DNA from: Metallyticus violacea | Lineage: Eukaryota; Arthropoda; Insecta; Mantodea; Metallyticidae | Direction: 5' to 3' | DNA length: 64,000 bases | Assembly: GCA_030762175.1 (NCBI GenBank) | Contig: CM060842.1 | Coordinates: 47,387,001-47,451,000 of the forward strand | Shown here: piece by piece, positions 1 through 10,648 of the stretch | Layout: each line of letters opens with the position of its first letter | How positions within the stretch are numbered: the stretch's first letter is position 1 | Program-made: the position numbers and the translations under genes | The notes under the pieces: model-generated | What the model saw: the letters and a program-made list of their open reading frames with translations, nothing else | The model's database searches: none | What the model was told of the DNA's origin: nothing

Positions 1-325
1 CAGAGCTGTTCAAAATTACTCTTGAAGTTTCAAAAAGTATTAAAGTATGAATATATACACTGAGAGGACAAAAAATAAGGAACCCTAATTTTTTTTAATA
101 TTATTAGCTTTACGCATTATAGCTATTATCATCCCATTAGTTTTTGAACATTAAATTCTTTTACAAATATTTTACAATATTTAACGTGTTCGAATATCAT
201 TTTGAGTCTATAATATTCTTTATTGTATGAGCTGGACATAAATTTAAATTAATCACACTTCATATTGCTCTCGTTTTTACCTATAGGTAACACAAGTATC
301 ATACCTGCATTGGTAACACGAAGAC
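1..325. other. AT-rich spacer, nothing recognised
   Basis: No coding potential, SINE or transposase similarity was seen. Simple A/T runs only. The left edge may cut a longer repeat, which cannot be judged from this window. Confidence 0.5.
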
Positions 326-336
326 ACACCTTTCAA

Positions 337-609
337 ACTGCCACTGATGGCCGAGGTCGTTAAGTCGCGGACAGCGGGAGGTCTGGGGTTCGAATCCCGC
401 CAGGACCGTCCTCCCTGACTAAGGTTTATTCCAGGTTTTCCTCAGTCCTCATAAATGGCAAATGCCGGGGAGGTACCCTAAACTTAGACCTGAAAGTTTC
501 CTTCCTAAAAAAAAATATTTTCCCAATATATCATTTCGTCTCATGTATCACCAGTGTTCACCGCCTACGGTGCCTCAGTAGTAAAAACGGGCGTTAAACA
601 CCATTCAAG
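337..609 (+). repeat. SINE-A copy 1, full length, tRNA-derived
   Basis: The copy has a class II tRNA-like head: an A-box-like stretch near 347-364 (ggccgaggtcgttaag) and a B box near 389-399 (GGTTCGAATCC). A body common to six copies follows, ending in a conserved tail with GGGCGTTAAACAC. It is flanked by an 11-bp direct repeat, acacctttcaa, at 326-336 and 610-620, the target duplication expected from LINE-driven insertion. The copy lies directly against the 3' side of a Tc1-like transposase relic. It should have no protein product. An internal pol III promoter is inferred from the two boxes. Confidence 0.9.
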
Positions 610-620
610 ACACCTTTCAA

Positions 621-975
621 CACTCAGTGGCACTCTCAGGAGCGGATGTTTCTTCCTCTGTTTTGTATCACAGCTTCGTGCTGGCCAAACTAGCGCCTGA
701 ACCCCGAACTCACGCATGTACTGTATTACAATGTGAGCCACATGTGGACGGGCATTGTCATGCATGAAGCGGAAATGATTGCCAACATACGGAGTATAGG
801 GGATAACATGCACCTGAAAATTTTGTCTGAATGTACCGGTTTGAATTCAGGATCCTGTTCTCCACAAAAACCAACTGTCTTGGCTTCCACACTACCTTTC
901 TCCATGCTCTTTCACTGCGATCTTAGGCTGAACCTGACTCTTCCGTAAATAGGATAGCTTTCCATTGCTGACCAG
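621..975 (-). pseudogene. Tc1-like transposase relic (DDE domain fragment)
   Basis: Read on the minus strand, the conserved Tc1 block FMHDNARPHVA followed by WPARS is clear at about 670-770. Upstream, near 905-955, is a degraded AILFTEES stretch that matches the first catalytic block (usually LFTDES). The second aspartate (HDN) survives. The first is changed to Glu, and the usual SPDLNPIE text after WPARS is lost. A stop and at least one frame change separate the blocks. Tc1 transposases are about 340 residues, so only the central third is visible. SINE-A copy 1 begins just beyond its 3' end. This is a dead DNA transposon; the ORF continuing into the SINE is fortuitous. Confidence 0.8.
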
Positions 976-1261
976 TTCACTCCAGATGTTGACGATCAAA
1001 GGCAAGGCTGCTTAGAGACGTTGCTAGGTAAGCAAGGAACGTGCACTGCCTTTGCCTTTACACAAGCACCCCATATATCACCTGAGAATGGAATTCTATA
1101 TTTCCATATTTCATACATAAAATGATAACGAACCACTTTACCATTAGCAAACTATGTAGCGTGAATTGTAACTTAGCAAAAACACATCTACATGTCGACT
1201 GAGTAAAAACTTGAGCAATAAACTATCTTAGCACAATGTATTAGTCTATCCTACTCTCGTT

Positions 1262-1725
1262 TGAAGTACAAACGGGGTTAAAATCTTGGTGGGGGGTGGA
1301 GCTGTACCTCACTCATTAAACAGGGACTCGGGCGGTTTAGACTTGGAGCATGGTGGCAGATCACGATCTCAGGTGTAAATGAACTAAGAACTTGCTCTTT
1401 ATGTGGAAAGGAAGAATCATAGTCGCACATCCTAGCGAACTGTAGTAGCACTGAGGTGTTGAGGAAAAAGTTTCTGCCTCTACTGACTCTAACAGAAGGC
1501 AAGGGGCATGCTGGGTTCTGCTGGCAAGCAATGATGAGTAGTAGATAGACAAACTCATGTCGAAGATGAAACATATTAGGTCTGAAACAGCTGAAAACCA
1601 GGTCGAGGGAGGGGAGAATTAAACTGAATTGAAAAATGTATGTATAGGTGATATTGTTAATTTATGCTACTGGCAAGGAGGGGGGAGTTCTGTGTTCTGG
1701 GTGTTTATATTAAGGTAATATTGAA

Positions 1726-1763
<38 letters not shown>

Positions 1764-1765
1764 TA
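1262..1765 (+). mobile_element. LINE family X, 3' end, copy a, with (ATT)n tail
   Basis: This is one of four related segments in the window (others near 25.1, 36.5 and 58.6 kb). They share the text around gaagtacaaacggggtt (here 1264-1280) and the segment around ggcaaggggcat (near 1497-1508). On the plus strand a zinc-finger-like ending CSLCGKEES, stop, SHILANC is readable at about 1396-1445. This C-x2-C-x-H-x-C pattern is typical of the C-terminus of non-LTR retrotransposon ORF2. The copy ends in an (ATT)n tract at 1727-1762, a common LINE tail. It is 5'-truncated, with an in-frame stop. The minus-strand ORFs here are antisense shadows. Confidence 0.65.
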
Positions 1766-2365
1766 CTTTAAGAAATGGAAGTATGACTTATTTGCTAATT
1801 TACTTCTTGTGTATTATGAAAAGCATATTCGGTCCGATGAACCCATGCGAAGATTGCAATGCTAATATCCTGTATGTTAATTTGAACAAATAAATTCATT
1901 CGTTCACTTACGATACTCATAATTTAAGAAACATTAAATTATTAGATCTACATATCTCCCAGTCTACGCATTTGATGAAAGATAACTATTGTTTTAATCT
2001 ATCACTATTCCAAGGATTACACATTTGAATCGATGAATGTTTATGTTCCTCAAAAAATTAAGTTTTCACAATACTCACTAATTTACAGTAGTTTAGTGCA
2101 ATTCCTAATGAAAGTAGACATCAGTGACGCTAGTGCCCAGTACTATCGTCACAGCTATAGTTTTGAAAGTTCACCTTCATCAATGAGAATCTGCGGAAGT
2201 CAAATTATTTTCTCTTCTATATGCTCTGGTTCACAGGCATTAAGAAAAAAATATATCAAAACTTTGGGGAAACATTCTTTGCATATTGAGGATGCAAATG
2301 TGTTACATGACCATGGATCCGTAAATGCTTTATTTCTTTGTTAGATCCCTTTGTCTACAACTCCG
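1766..2365. other. Spacer; 103-codon ORF without recognised similarity
   Basis: A plus-strand ORF at 2033-2344 encodes 103 residues. It has no domain I recognise, a mixed Ser/Tyr/Ile-rich composition and no upstream gene context. In AT-rich DNA of this size such an ORF can arise by chance, so I do not call it a gene. Confidence 0.4.
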
Positions 2366-2377
2366 CTTATTCGGTGT

Positions 2378-2433
2378 TTTTTTTTTGAGTAGTGTTTAAC
2401 GCCCGTTTTCACTACTGAGGCACCACAGGCGGT
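2378..2433 (-). repeat. SINE-A copy 2, strongly 5'-truncated (about 56 bp)
   Basis: Only the SINE-A 3' end is present, in reverse: a T run, then the complement of the tail GGGCGTTAAACAC, then the complement of GTGCCTCAGTAG. It is flanked by a perfect 12-bp duplication, cttattcggtgt, at 2366-2377 and 2434-2445. This shows it entered as a truncated insertion and was not eroded from a longer copy. Confidence 0.9.
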
Positions 2434-2599
2434 CTTATTCGGTGTGATATGCAAGTTAGCTGTCCTGGCAATTCCCCCACAATACAACAGTAGCTCAATA
2501 TGTGCAGTACGAAAACGTTCGCTTTTACTTCTGATTAAATAGGAAGAGGGTGTTATTTCTTATTCTTAGTTCCTAGGTTCTTGTGTTGTCGTTCTGTGC

Positions 2600-3104
2600 C
2601 ATTTAGTCCGCTTGTTATGCTACTTATTTCGTTGCTTGCGTCGCACCGAGCACGTAGTGTCAGTTCTGTATGTTTACGGGCCTCGTTCCAGATACAGTAA
2701 TATTAGGCATTCAAATGCAGAGTTGACAGATGTTCATATGATCTATGGATTAGCCGAAGATGTAGAGTCTTCGTGCTCACATTCGGTAAGGCTGCCAGAC
2801 AATACGAGATACTCCAGGGATACATTAGTGCATCAGGGAATCCATGCGACGGCGGGTTGATGGATTATCCGCGCTAACGGAGGATATTTTGAACATTTCA
2901 CATGATTTTCTGTTTCTCACAATTCTGTTTATGAACATTCTGTTAAGTGGTACAGATTTATAAAAAAGGTTCTAACAAGGAAATAAAGCAATTCCAGACA
3001 CATGTTCATATTATATTCTTTATCTTATATATATATATATATATATATATGAGGAATATTTCCTAAAAGTTTTGACATACCTTTTTGTTACGCCCCGTAT
3101 ACTG
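2600..3104 (+). mobile_element. Internally deleted Tc1/IS630-like transposon (non-autonomous)
   Basis: The plus strand encodes YSNAELTDVHMIYGLAE at about 2698-2757. This resembles the N-terminal helix-turn-helix (DUF4817-like) found in insect transposases. Only about 110 bp later the text jumps to RANGGYFEHF with a stop (2871-2904), the usual extreme C-terminus (NGGHFEHLL). The whole catalytic core is missing, so this is an internal-deletion derivative. The 3' end has a terminus-like segment (ttttgacatacctttttgtt then acgccccgta) near 3071-3100. I could not find the matching 5' inverted repeat. A (TA)n tract at 3028-3050 lies inside it. Confidence 0.65.
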
Positions 3105-4882
3105 GGCGAACAAATTTATTCGGATTTTACTGAGAGTGAGTTTGAACGGATGACATAATTTCACCTTGCCTTGAACGGTATTTGCTTTGAGAGTACGATA
3201 CTGAGCGATGGTTAAATATTAACACGACCGCATTTTGTAAACAAATTGACTTAACTACGAAGTGATAATAGCCTTTCTCTTTCTCGCTCCAAGCCACACT
3301 GCGATTCTCCACATCGAGTTCTCAGAATTAGATTAACCGATGGCTGATTGTACTGATAGTAACTCGCTTCACAATATTAATTTTAAATGACTAAATCAGA
3401 ATACATTTGATCAGCCAGTAATATAAATATTACACTAATTCTACATTTTACTGTTATTTTATTACAATTCTCAAAGAAAAGCATTGAAGCAAAGAATGTG
3501 TTAAAAAGCTACATCATTAAAAAAAAGTACGAACCAATGCATGCCATTTGGGCGCAGATATTTTATTAAAACACTAGTTTTATTCTGAAAAAGTGTTTAC
3601 CATATAGCACCAAATACCTGAGTATTTGAGATGATGGGCGTAAAGAAATAGAGACGAATGAATGATGCCCAGTATTCGTGGGCGTCTAAGAATGCCTGGT
3701 TTGGCCTTTTCATGACACGATAAAATTCCGAATATAAAAGACCCCACCCAAGCAATTTGAACTAAGCAAATTTCTAATCTATGGCCTCAATTTTTTCAGC
3801 TTGTTACCGACCAACACCCCTTCAGCAAGTGGTTATAGCTGAGGTGCGAGGGGATATTTGTTTTTTTTTTTTTTTTTAAGTAAAGCTTAAGAAAAACGCA
3901 AAACTGCTCCCTAAAATAGGATTATCTTGAAAAGAAGCAAAATCTTCCCTTTCGGTTCAGCAGTTTAACACATTTTCAACACAGTTCCATATTGAATGTA
4001 ACAATTGACTGTAAATGTTTCAAATCCAGTAGTCCCTAACGGTACACCCAATAGTTATGCTTGTAACAGCTGCGTTTGTTTGTAACCAATAAATTTTCCC
4101 GACGCCAACGTCCGGTTTTAGCCCGTTGTGCCTTTTATCCGGCCACTCGACATGTCGAAGGGTATAATCTGGGTGCTCATCTTTTATTGAATTGCCCACA
4201 CTAACTTCACTTATTGAATGTCGAACAAAACCTCCACTTCATCTTGCAGAGTAATATAGCAACAAGAATATATTCATGATTTTGATTGAGATGCATTCAG
4301 TACGCCCGCTAGTTTCAGATTTGATAAAAGCATACTATCCCAGTCTTAAGATATTTCACACCACTCCAATTGTAGTTGTAAATTAATTTTCAAAATGTTT
4401 TTCTTCATGTCACACATATTGCAATTGAAAACATACACCGCGATAAAATTATACCATTTTCCAAGATAAGCGTTAACACGCTCTCCACATGTGTATAGCT
4501 ACTGTCACATAAAACACATCCAGGAAAATGCAAACTTTGCGGAAAGACTTTGTATACGCACAGTATTCAAACTGTAAGCATTACTGAGAGAATAGACTGT
4601 GCCGTACTTGTGCACATTCATTTGGTTCCTAACCAGTACAGTAATTGATGAAAATTATATCACTGTTAGAAAGTGTAGGTTACTCTGTTTACTAGTATTA
4701 CTAAGTATTCTTTCTATGGTCATTTCCATAAGGTTTACATTTTAGCATTCTCCCAAAGTTAAAATTAGTCTTGGCGTCAATGTGAAGGTGTCGAATTCAA
4801 GTCATTAAATTATTAAATTAATTTACCTCTTCTTAGTTTTTTTACCCTTTACCTTAGAGAAATAACATGGTAACTTTTCCAT
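3105..4882. other. Spacer without recognised genes
   Basis: No ORF with similarity and no SINE was found. A TATAAAAG sequence lies at 3733-3740 and a T run near 3860. The stretch at 4090-4200 is slightly more GC-rich than its surroundings but matches nothing I know. Confidence 0.4.
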
Positions 4883-4890
4883 TACATTAT

Positions 4891-5189
4891 TTTTGTTTAT
4901 TAGGTTTATATATGGACGCTCTTTAACATCTCAGGTCATCAGCATCCCGTTCAAATCAGGGCGTGAAATGGCCGATAAGTATTGCTCAAAGGCCTTTTCT
5001 TTCACGCTTGAGGTTCTTTTACATGCCGTAAATCTACTACGTGGGACCCACTGCTTTACTTCCCTTCCGAAGGAAGACATACAACTTTTACACCCGAAAA
5101 AAATCTATCCATCCTGGCCGTGATCGAACCGGTGACCTTGGGTTTAGGAGGCAAGCATAGTTAGCACTAAAATACCATGACCGACCCTC
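4891..5189 (-). repeat. SINE-B copy 1, full length, tRNA-derived
   Basis: This is a reverse-strand copy of the second SINE family. The tRNA-like head lies at the high-coordinate end (B box complement near 5122-5135). The body includes the complement of CCTTCGGAAGGGAAGTAAAG, and the tail at the low end is complementary to GAGATGTTAAAGAGCGTCC. An 8-bp repeat, tacattat, flanks it at 4883-4890 and 5190-5197. The ORF at 4893-5123 is simply the SINE read in reverse and is not a gene. Confidence 0.9.
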
Positions 5190-5197
5190 TACATTAT

Positions 5198-6589
5198 GTT
5201 TATATATTAAATTACTATACATTTATATACAGTGATATTATGCTCTTTCATTATGCTCTTAAAAAGCAAATTTACTTTTTAAACTAAAATTCCAGAGTGT
5301 TTACAGTTTTAAAGCTAACTGTTGCAACAAGACTCGAGAGGGAAAGAACTCCCATTAACAGATGCTTCTCCAGGATTGTGGCAGTGTCGCGCGGAGAACC
5401 GCAGTAAAGTTCAGGAAAATACATAATTCAGATTGCTACGAAAACGATGTTTCGTGGTTTACCCCCCAGATTGAGGTTAGGGCAGGCCGCTTGGTTATGG
5501 TAAACGAGGTGTTGTGAGTACAGCGATAAAGTGTGTTGAATTGCCGTTATGACGCACTTCTCCTGCAGTTCAAACACAAGCAGGTAGTTAAACGTACCAA
5601 GCAGCCGTAAGACTTAATTAACTTGGGACTGCAAAAATGAGCACGGCCCTCGCTCCCAAGTAAGATAGGGGTACATTACTGCGACATCTAACCAAATTAT
5701 AATGCGTTACCTGCACAACGTGAAACAAACAACGTAATTAACAGGCCACATTGGCTGCCTGCAGGGTTAGTACGCAAATTTCTCGTTTTCTTTTGTTTTA
5801 AGCATTTCAAATGCACCGGGTGAATGATTTTATTAATAGAGTTCAAAGAAATATTCACGGTTTTATTAATAATACTTAGTATTTGTTACATAATAAAGTA
5901 TTTCCTAGAACAAGCATTTCAATTATTAGAAACGCAAGCGCAAGGGGCTTGTAAAGTATAACGATCAATATTTAACATATTTCCTGTGTAAAATAGTTTC
6001 TTGAAAAAAGGAGTGCATTCTAGCAACCTCTGCCTCTCTTGTATGTAGATTTAGAAATAACTTATACAAATGTGCCATGAATAATATGGTGGGAGATATA
6101 ACATACAGTTCTGTTAGTCAAGCAATAAAAAATTATGTAATTAATCTAATGTAAAACTAAATTACAAAATTGAACCTGTATAGTTTTATATCACTAAAAA
6201 TTATAAGGTTGGTCCTTATAGTGCACTTTATATAAGACATACCTTCAAATTTCTTTCACAATTTGGAAAAAAGAAATGTTCACATTTGAGACTGTTCTTA
6301 ACAAGGTTGACTTCACATTATTTCTTGATAACCAATTGTTAATAGTAAAAGATTATAAAAACACGCAAACCTTTGGAAGAATATGAGAAAAGGGGGCCAA
6401 ATAAAATAAAATACATGGAAATAAGACTAAACTCACATTATTTAATTTTTTGTGGCAAAGAAAATATAAATTACCGTAATGCCTATACATTAAAACAACT
6501 AGATTGAAGTCACAAACATGATATAAATGGGAGAATTAACCAATGAAGATGAGCAATATTAAATATTTATTTTTCAATGTCAGGTATTG
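5198..6589. other. Spacer; a GC-richer stretch at about 5330-5780 of unknown nature
   Basis: The 5330-5780 part is visibly richer in G+C than its surroundings and contains no simple repeat or long ORF. It could be an old repeat or conserved non-coding DNA; the sequence alone does not tell. The rest is AT-rich. Confidence 0.35.
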
Positions 6590-6905
6590 TTCTAATGCAC
6601 TTATGGGCATTCTCCCAGGAATGGCGGTGTAGCATGGACGAAGCCGGGACGTTGTCGCAGTGGAGATTATGATGGTGTTAAGGGGGTCCTTAAACCTATG
6701 GATAGCTAAATGTAGTCTTTAGGGATGAATTAAAATAATTGATGGAGAAATATCTGGGATTCTTGGTGCCTTAATGCTTCACTTTCTCAGGGTAAGGAAA
6801 ATCTTTGGGGAAAAAAAAAGAAAAAAAAACTTAACCAAACAGCTTGGCCCAACCGGAATCGAACCCAAGACTTCTGGATTTTTGGCCACAGGTACTAAAA
6901 ATATC
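6590..6905 (-). repeat. tRNA-like B box with flanking body: candidate SINE
   Basis: On the minus strand the text gggttcgattccgg at 6853-6866 is a good pol III B box, followed by a T-rich stretch and about 220 bp of body. The A box is degraded. No second copy of the body was found and no target duplication is clear, so SINE status is tentative. Confidence 0.4.
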
Positions 6906-6929
6906 AAAACTAAGCGGTACTTTATAGGC

Positions 6930-7345
6930 TAAAGATTGTGCAATTAAAATTAAAGAAACGTACAAAACTCTATTATGAAGAAAACAATATCACATGGATC
7001 TAAAGCCCGACATTTGAAATAAAAATTCAAGTAAAATGATATTCTACAGAAATGGAATTATGCTGCATTCAAAGAGAATTTACAGAAGGACAAAATCATA
7101 TACAATATAATGCAGTAAAAATTAAAGTGAAAGGTCAATAGTCAAGACATTCGGAAAAAACAATTACTAAAATGTTTGACAGAGGATAGATGGCCGAAGA
7201 ATGCGTGCGACGAAAGAAAGGGAGACCGAAATTAACGAGGACAAAGAGAATAATTAGAACAATGAGAGAAAGGTAGTTGGTAGAGGATATTTGGGCGAAC
7301 AAAAAGTATGAAGAAAGCTATTGAAGGGTGAAAAGGGATACAGGA
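6930..7345 (+). pseudogene. LINE ORF2 C-terminal relic
   Basis: On the plus strand, three frames together give a typical C-terminal region of insect non-LTR retrotransposons. LYKTL-like text is near 6965, LTEDRWPKNACDERKGRPKL is at about 7176-7235, and MRER with a stop replacing Gly, then LVEDIW, is at about 7261-7292. In intact relatives these correspond to the post-reverse-transcriptase HVQRM...EDRWPK...GRPKLTW...MRERGL segment. At least two frameshifts and several stops are present. No reverse transcriptase core remains upstream. Confidence 0.7.
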
Positions 7346-8919
7346 AGATGTCCATAATGCTAATAATTGAAATTTGTCAATCGATATTGAGTTAACTTAT
7401 GTTGACACGAGTTAAGATCGTGAAGATTTAAATGGTTTGGGAATATTATAAGGATGGAAGAAGTGTAATGGCTGAAACAAATGATGGAAACGAGGAAGAA
7501 GATGATGTCGAATGAAGAAAGAGAATTAAGTGAAGAACACAAACTCTTGACAATGAAAGACAATGTTGTCAGGCGGTCCTTACAATGAGAAATGTAATTT
7601 CATATCGATATCTGAAAGTGTATTTGTAATCCAGGAATATTAAAGACTACAGCGCCAATATGCAGCAGATCTTACGAAATCTACTACTACTTGTTCCTAC
7701 ATCTAGTTGTACCTGTACACGTCTCTTCGCTTCACTCTCGCTCTAATCATGCAATCATGAAAACAAAATTAACTTTCCCATTTTGGACAGCCTGTCGTAG
7801 GTTGCTATATAAATGGTCATTTCGAATATCCTTGGAATTTTTATAAATTAAAATTTTACAATTAGCATCAATATAAAAATATAGGCTAATATATATATAT
7901 ATATATATATATACAAATGCGTCACACAATTACCATTTTTCGTTGTTCTGAAAATTAAAATGTTCTACAAACATTTTAAGCCAGAATTTATTTTTAACAA
8001 AGTTATGCTTAACGTTACAAAACGTTCATATCTGAACATTATGCAATTTAGGGCCTCCGTTTGTGCGTAAGTCTTTTGTTAGAGAAATCCTGAAAAGTAA
8101 TTTCGGCATTAGAGCTTTACAAAGCCTTAATCTACTTGCAAAGAAAAAGATAATTACTCCCCTTTATATCTCGCACAAACACGATTACTTTTGATGTTCG
8201 CTCTGAATTGTGCGTCAACTTTCATCGACATTATCAATGACATTTTCACATTTACTGGCGCGTGGGTGAAAAAGGCGGCTAATTCTGATTAAGTCCTAAA
8301 CGATCAGATTTATGAACAAAATAATAATAATTCATAGTCGCACGGGCAAAAGCCACATAAATTGCGGGAAATGAATGTAAAATACGCGGGTCTTTACATA
8401 AACATATATTATGCTGGCTACATAGCTCCATGCTTTGTCGGTGTCGTTCAAAATCAACATATTCAAATTATCATCATTGCTATCTGGATAAAAAATAGAT
8501 ACTGTTAATTGTTGTGAATATGCCCCATCCTACACTGAGTTAACTTTGCAAAAACGCAATTGCCTCGGGCAAACAAAGACTGTAACGCCAGATGTATGAG
8601 CACTTGCAAAAGCTGCAATAATTGTTTATGCAGTTAAGTATGAACAGAAATATTTAATCTTTCAAACGAGGGCAAATTAATAGTGAGGCGAGGGGCGGAT
8701 GTCTGGCAGCTCAGTGTGAAATAAACGTTAACAATACGCCATGTACTGCAAAAATATTTTCCTAAAACCACACATTGATTTAAGGTTTTTTCAAAATATT
8801 TTACTTACAAAGCACGAACATAAAACTGATATGATTTATTTTTTAAGCTAATTATTTACATCCTTGAGCAAAATAGCCTATGAAGAGTCTGAACTTACTG
8901 AATGACCGCTGCGTCTTCT
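7346..8919. other. Spacer without recognised genes
   Basis: It contains a (TA)n tract at about 7889-7913 and a moderately GC-richer part at 8200-8760 with no ORF or known repeat. The short minus-strand ORFs overlap simple repeats and are not supported. Confidence 0.4.
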
Positions 8920-9125
8920 ATTTCCGTCTTGCGACATTTATGATATAATGCAGTTGTGCAGGGGACATGTTACTCATCGTATAACCGGTCGCTCTCAAGC
9001 GGTTTTCAGGAGCAAGTTCTAGACCTCCCTAACTTAAAAAAAAATAAAAGCAGGTACTAGGGATCAAAACCGAAACCTCCCTGCCAACAATCAGCAACGC
9101 TAACCACTAGAATAATGCATAATTT
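8920..9125 (-). repeat. SINE-D copy 1, tRNA-derived
   Basis: Read in reverse, the head has an A-box-like TAGTGGTTAGCG (about 9105-9116) and a degraded B box GGTTTTGATCC (about 9064-9074). A body follows with GAGAGCGACCGG, ACATGTCCCCTGCA and GTCGCAAGACGGA. The same body motifs, in the same order, occur on the plus strand at 43973-44060, so this is an interspersed family. The target duplication was not resolved. Confidence 0.65.
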
Positions 9126-9289
9126 ATATATTATAATATTCTAACTATAATGTATAATAGCGGTATTCCAAAGGCCAGCTTAACTGCTATGGTTTATTTA
9201 GATTAATTGTTAAAGAAATACTTTAAAATATCTCTGGTCTCTTCTACTACTTTAACACTTTTCGAGGAAAACGTCACAGAAACATAAAG

Positions 9290-9790
9290 GTTAATTCCGC
9301 ACTAAGTCGTCCAACTACCTATCCAGTGCATTTTGCTGAAAGAAAATCCCTCACTTTGGTAGCGTTATGTGGAACACATCTTGACCAAATGCAAGCAATG
9401 TCTTCAAAATGCAGATAATTTATTATTTCGGGAAGTTCACCTTCTAATAACATGTCGTGGTAATTTTCATCTGCGAGAGTGTGGAATGTGGAATACTACT
9501 CTAACTCTAAATGTCAGCCCGAAATACAAAAGTTACCTCATCAGACCAAATTATATACTGCTGAAGGATCTGCCACCTGGATCTGAAGGATAAGGAACCA
9601 CCCCTAAAGCTCAATCCCCGATAAAGACCATCTTCAGTTAAATACTTAGATGTAACCGTTTGGAATGAAGTGGCACTTGGGTTGGTTTTGTTTGAGTACT
9701 CAGGTTTCCCCTGCCACCCATTCCGTTGTTGCTGTATCATCATCTCATGCCCCATCTTCACTGTCATAGTTCGCATTTCAAATTAACTAC
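9290..9790 (-). pseudogene. IS630/Tc1-like transposase relic (SDEVTF type)
   Basis: The minus strand reads IIWSDEVTFVFRADI (9507-9551), matching the first catalytic block SDEATF of the family whose C-terminus reads PDLTPLDFFLWG. After a frameshift it continues with LADENYHDMLLEGELPEI (about 9420-9473). The block usually written MWFQHDGAPAH is here IWSRCVPHNA, so the second catalytic aspartate is lost. The ending resembles the RWIGR region, then decays. It is the central part of a roughly 350-residue enzyme and is non-functional. The ORF at 9369-9593 on the other strand is a shadow. Confidence 0.75.
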
Positions 9791-10593
9791 GCTACTGACC
9801 TCTGCTGCCCGCGTGCGGAACTCCAATGCCTCGTCGGCAAGTGAGTTTGATTTACTCTCTCATTGCATTCCCTGATAGAGAGCAGTCTCGACTTAGACTG
9901 TTTCCCCAAATCTTTTGTTCAGCTTCCAGATACATTGCCTGTGGTTATCTACCACTAAAATCTTCTCTTATTGTTATGTAGTTATTTCATGTTTTTACCA
10001 AGTTTGTAACTAAAACACGTTCTAATTAGATGTATGATTCATTATAAAAATACACTAGCTTGTACGCAAGACTATTCAAATACTCTAGAAACTCCCAAAG
10101 AGTGGTATATAACCGTGTTATACCCAAATTTAAAGGAAATTAAGATAATTGTAAAAATATCATGGTATTATCAATGCTCTATGCTCATTCCAGGTTTCCA
10201 GATAGAGGTACTAAAATCCGAAATGAAATAATCACTGTCAAGTACAGGTATTTTCATTAGACTTGGCATGCGGATTTAAATCGTACAGGATTATGCAATT
10301 CGCCCACTTTCAATAAGAAGCATTGCTGCTTCAATAACTTATCTTATCTCCACATTTTCTCTTCTGAATCAAAAACGCTTTCCTACAATGTTGAAACACC
10401 ACTATCTCAACATATCGACTCACTCCAGTTTTATGCATCTCGGATGTCACTTCTGATGAACACATCTGAGCACTCATATACTTCTTTCCAAAAAGGTAGG
10501 CAGCAAGCAGATTTCTCCATATCAAATATAACAGCACCAGTTGTTGGGCTTTTGTACTGAGCCTTCTACTATACTCAAGACGATGCAAAAGTC

Positions 10594-10648
<55 letters not shown>

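Noticed and set aside
4893..5123. 76-codon ORF; similar ORFs at 13361, 26249, 55445 and 60270
   Set aside because: All are SINE-B sequence in one or other orientation and resemble each other only for that reason.
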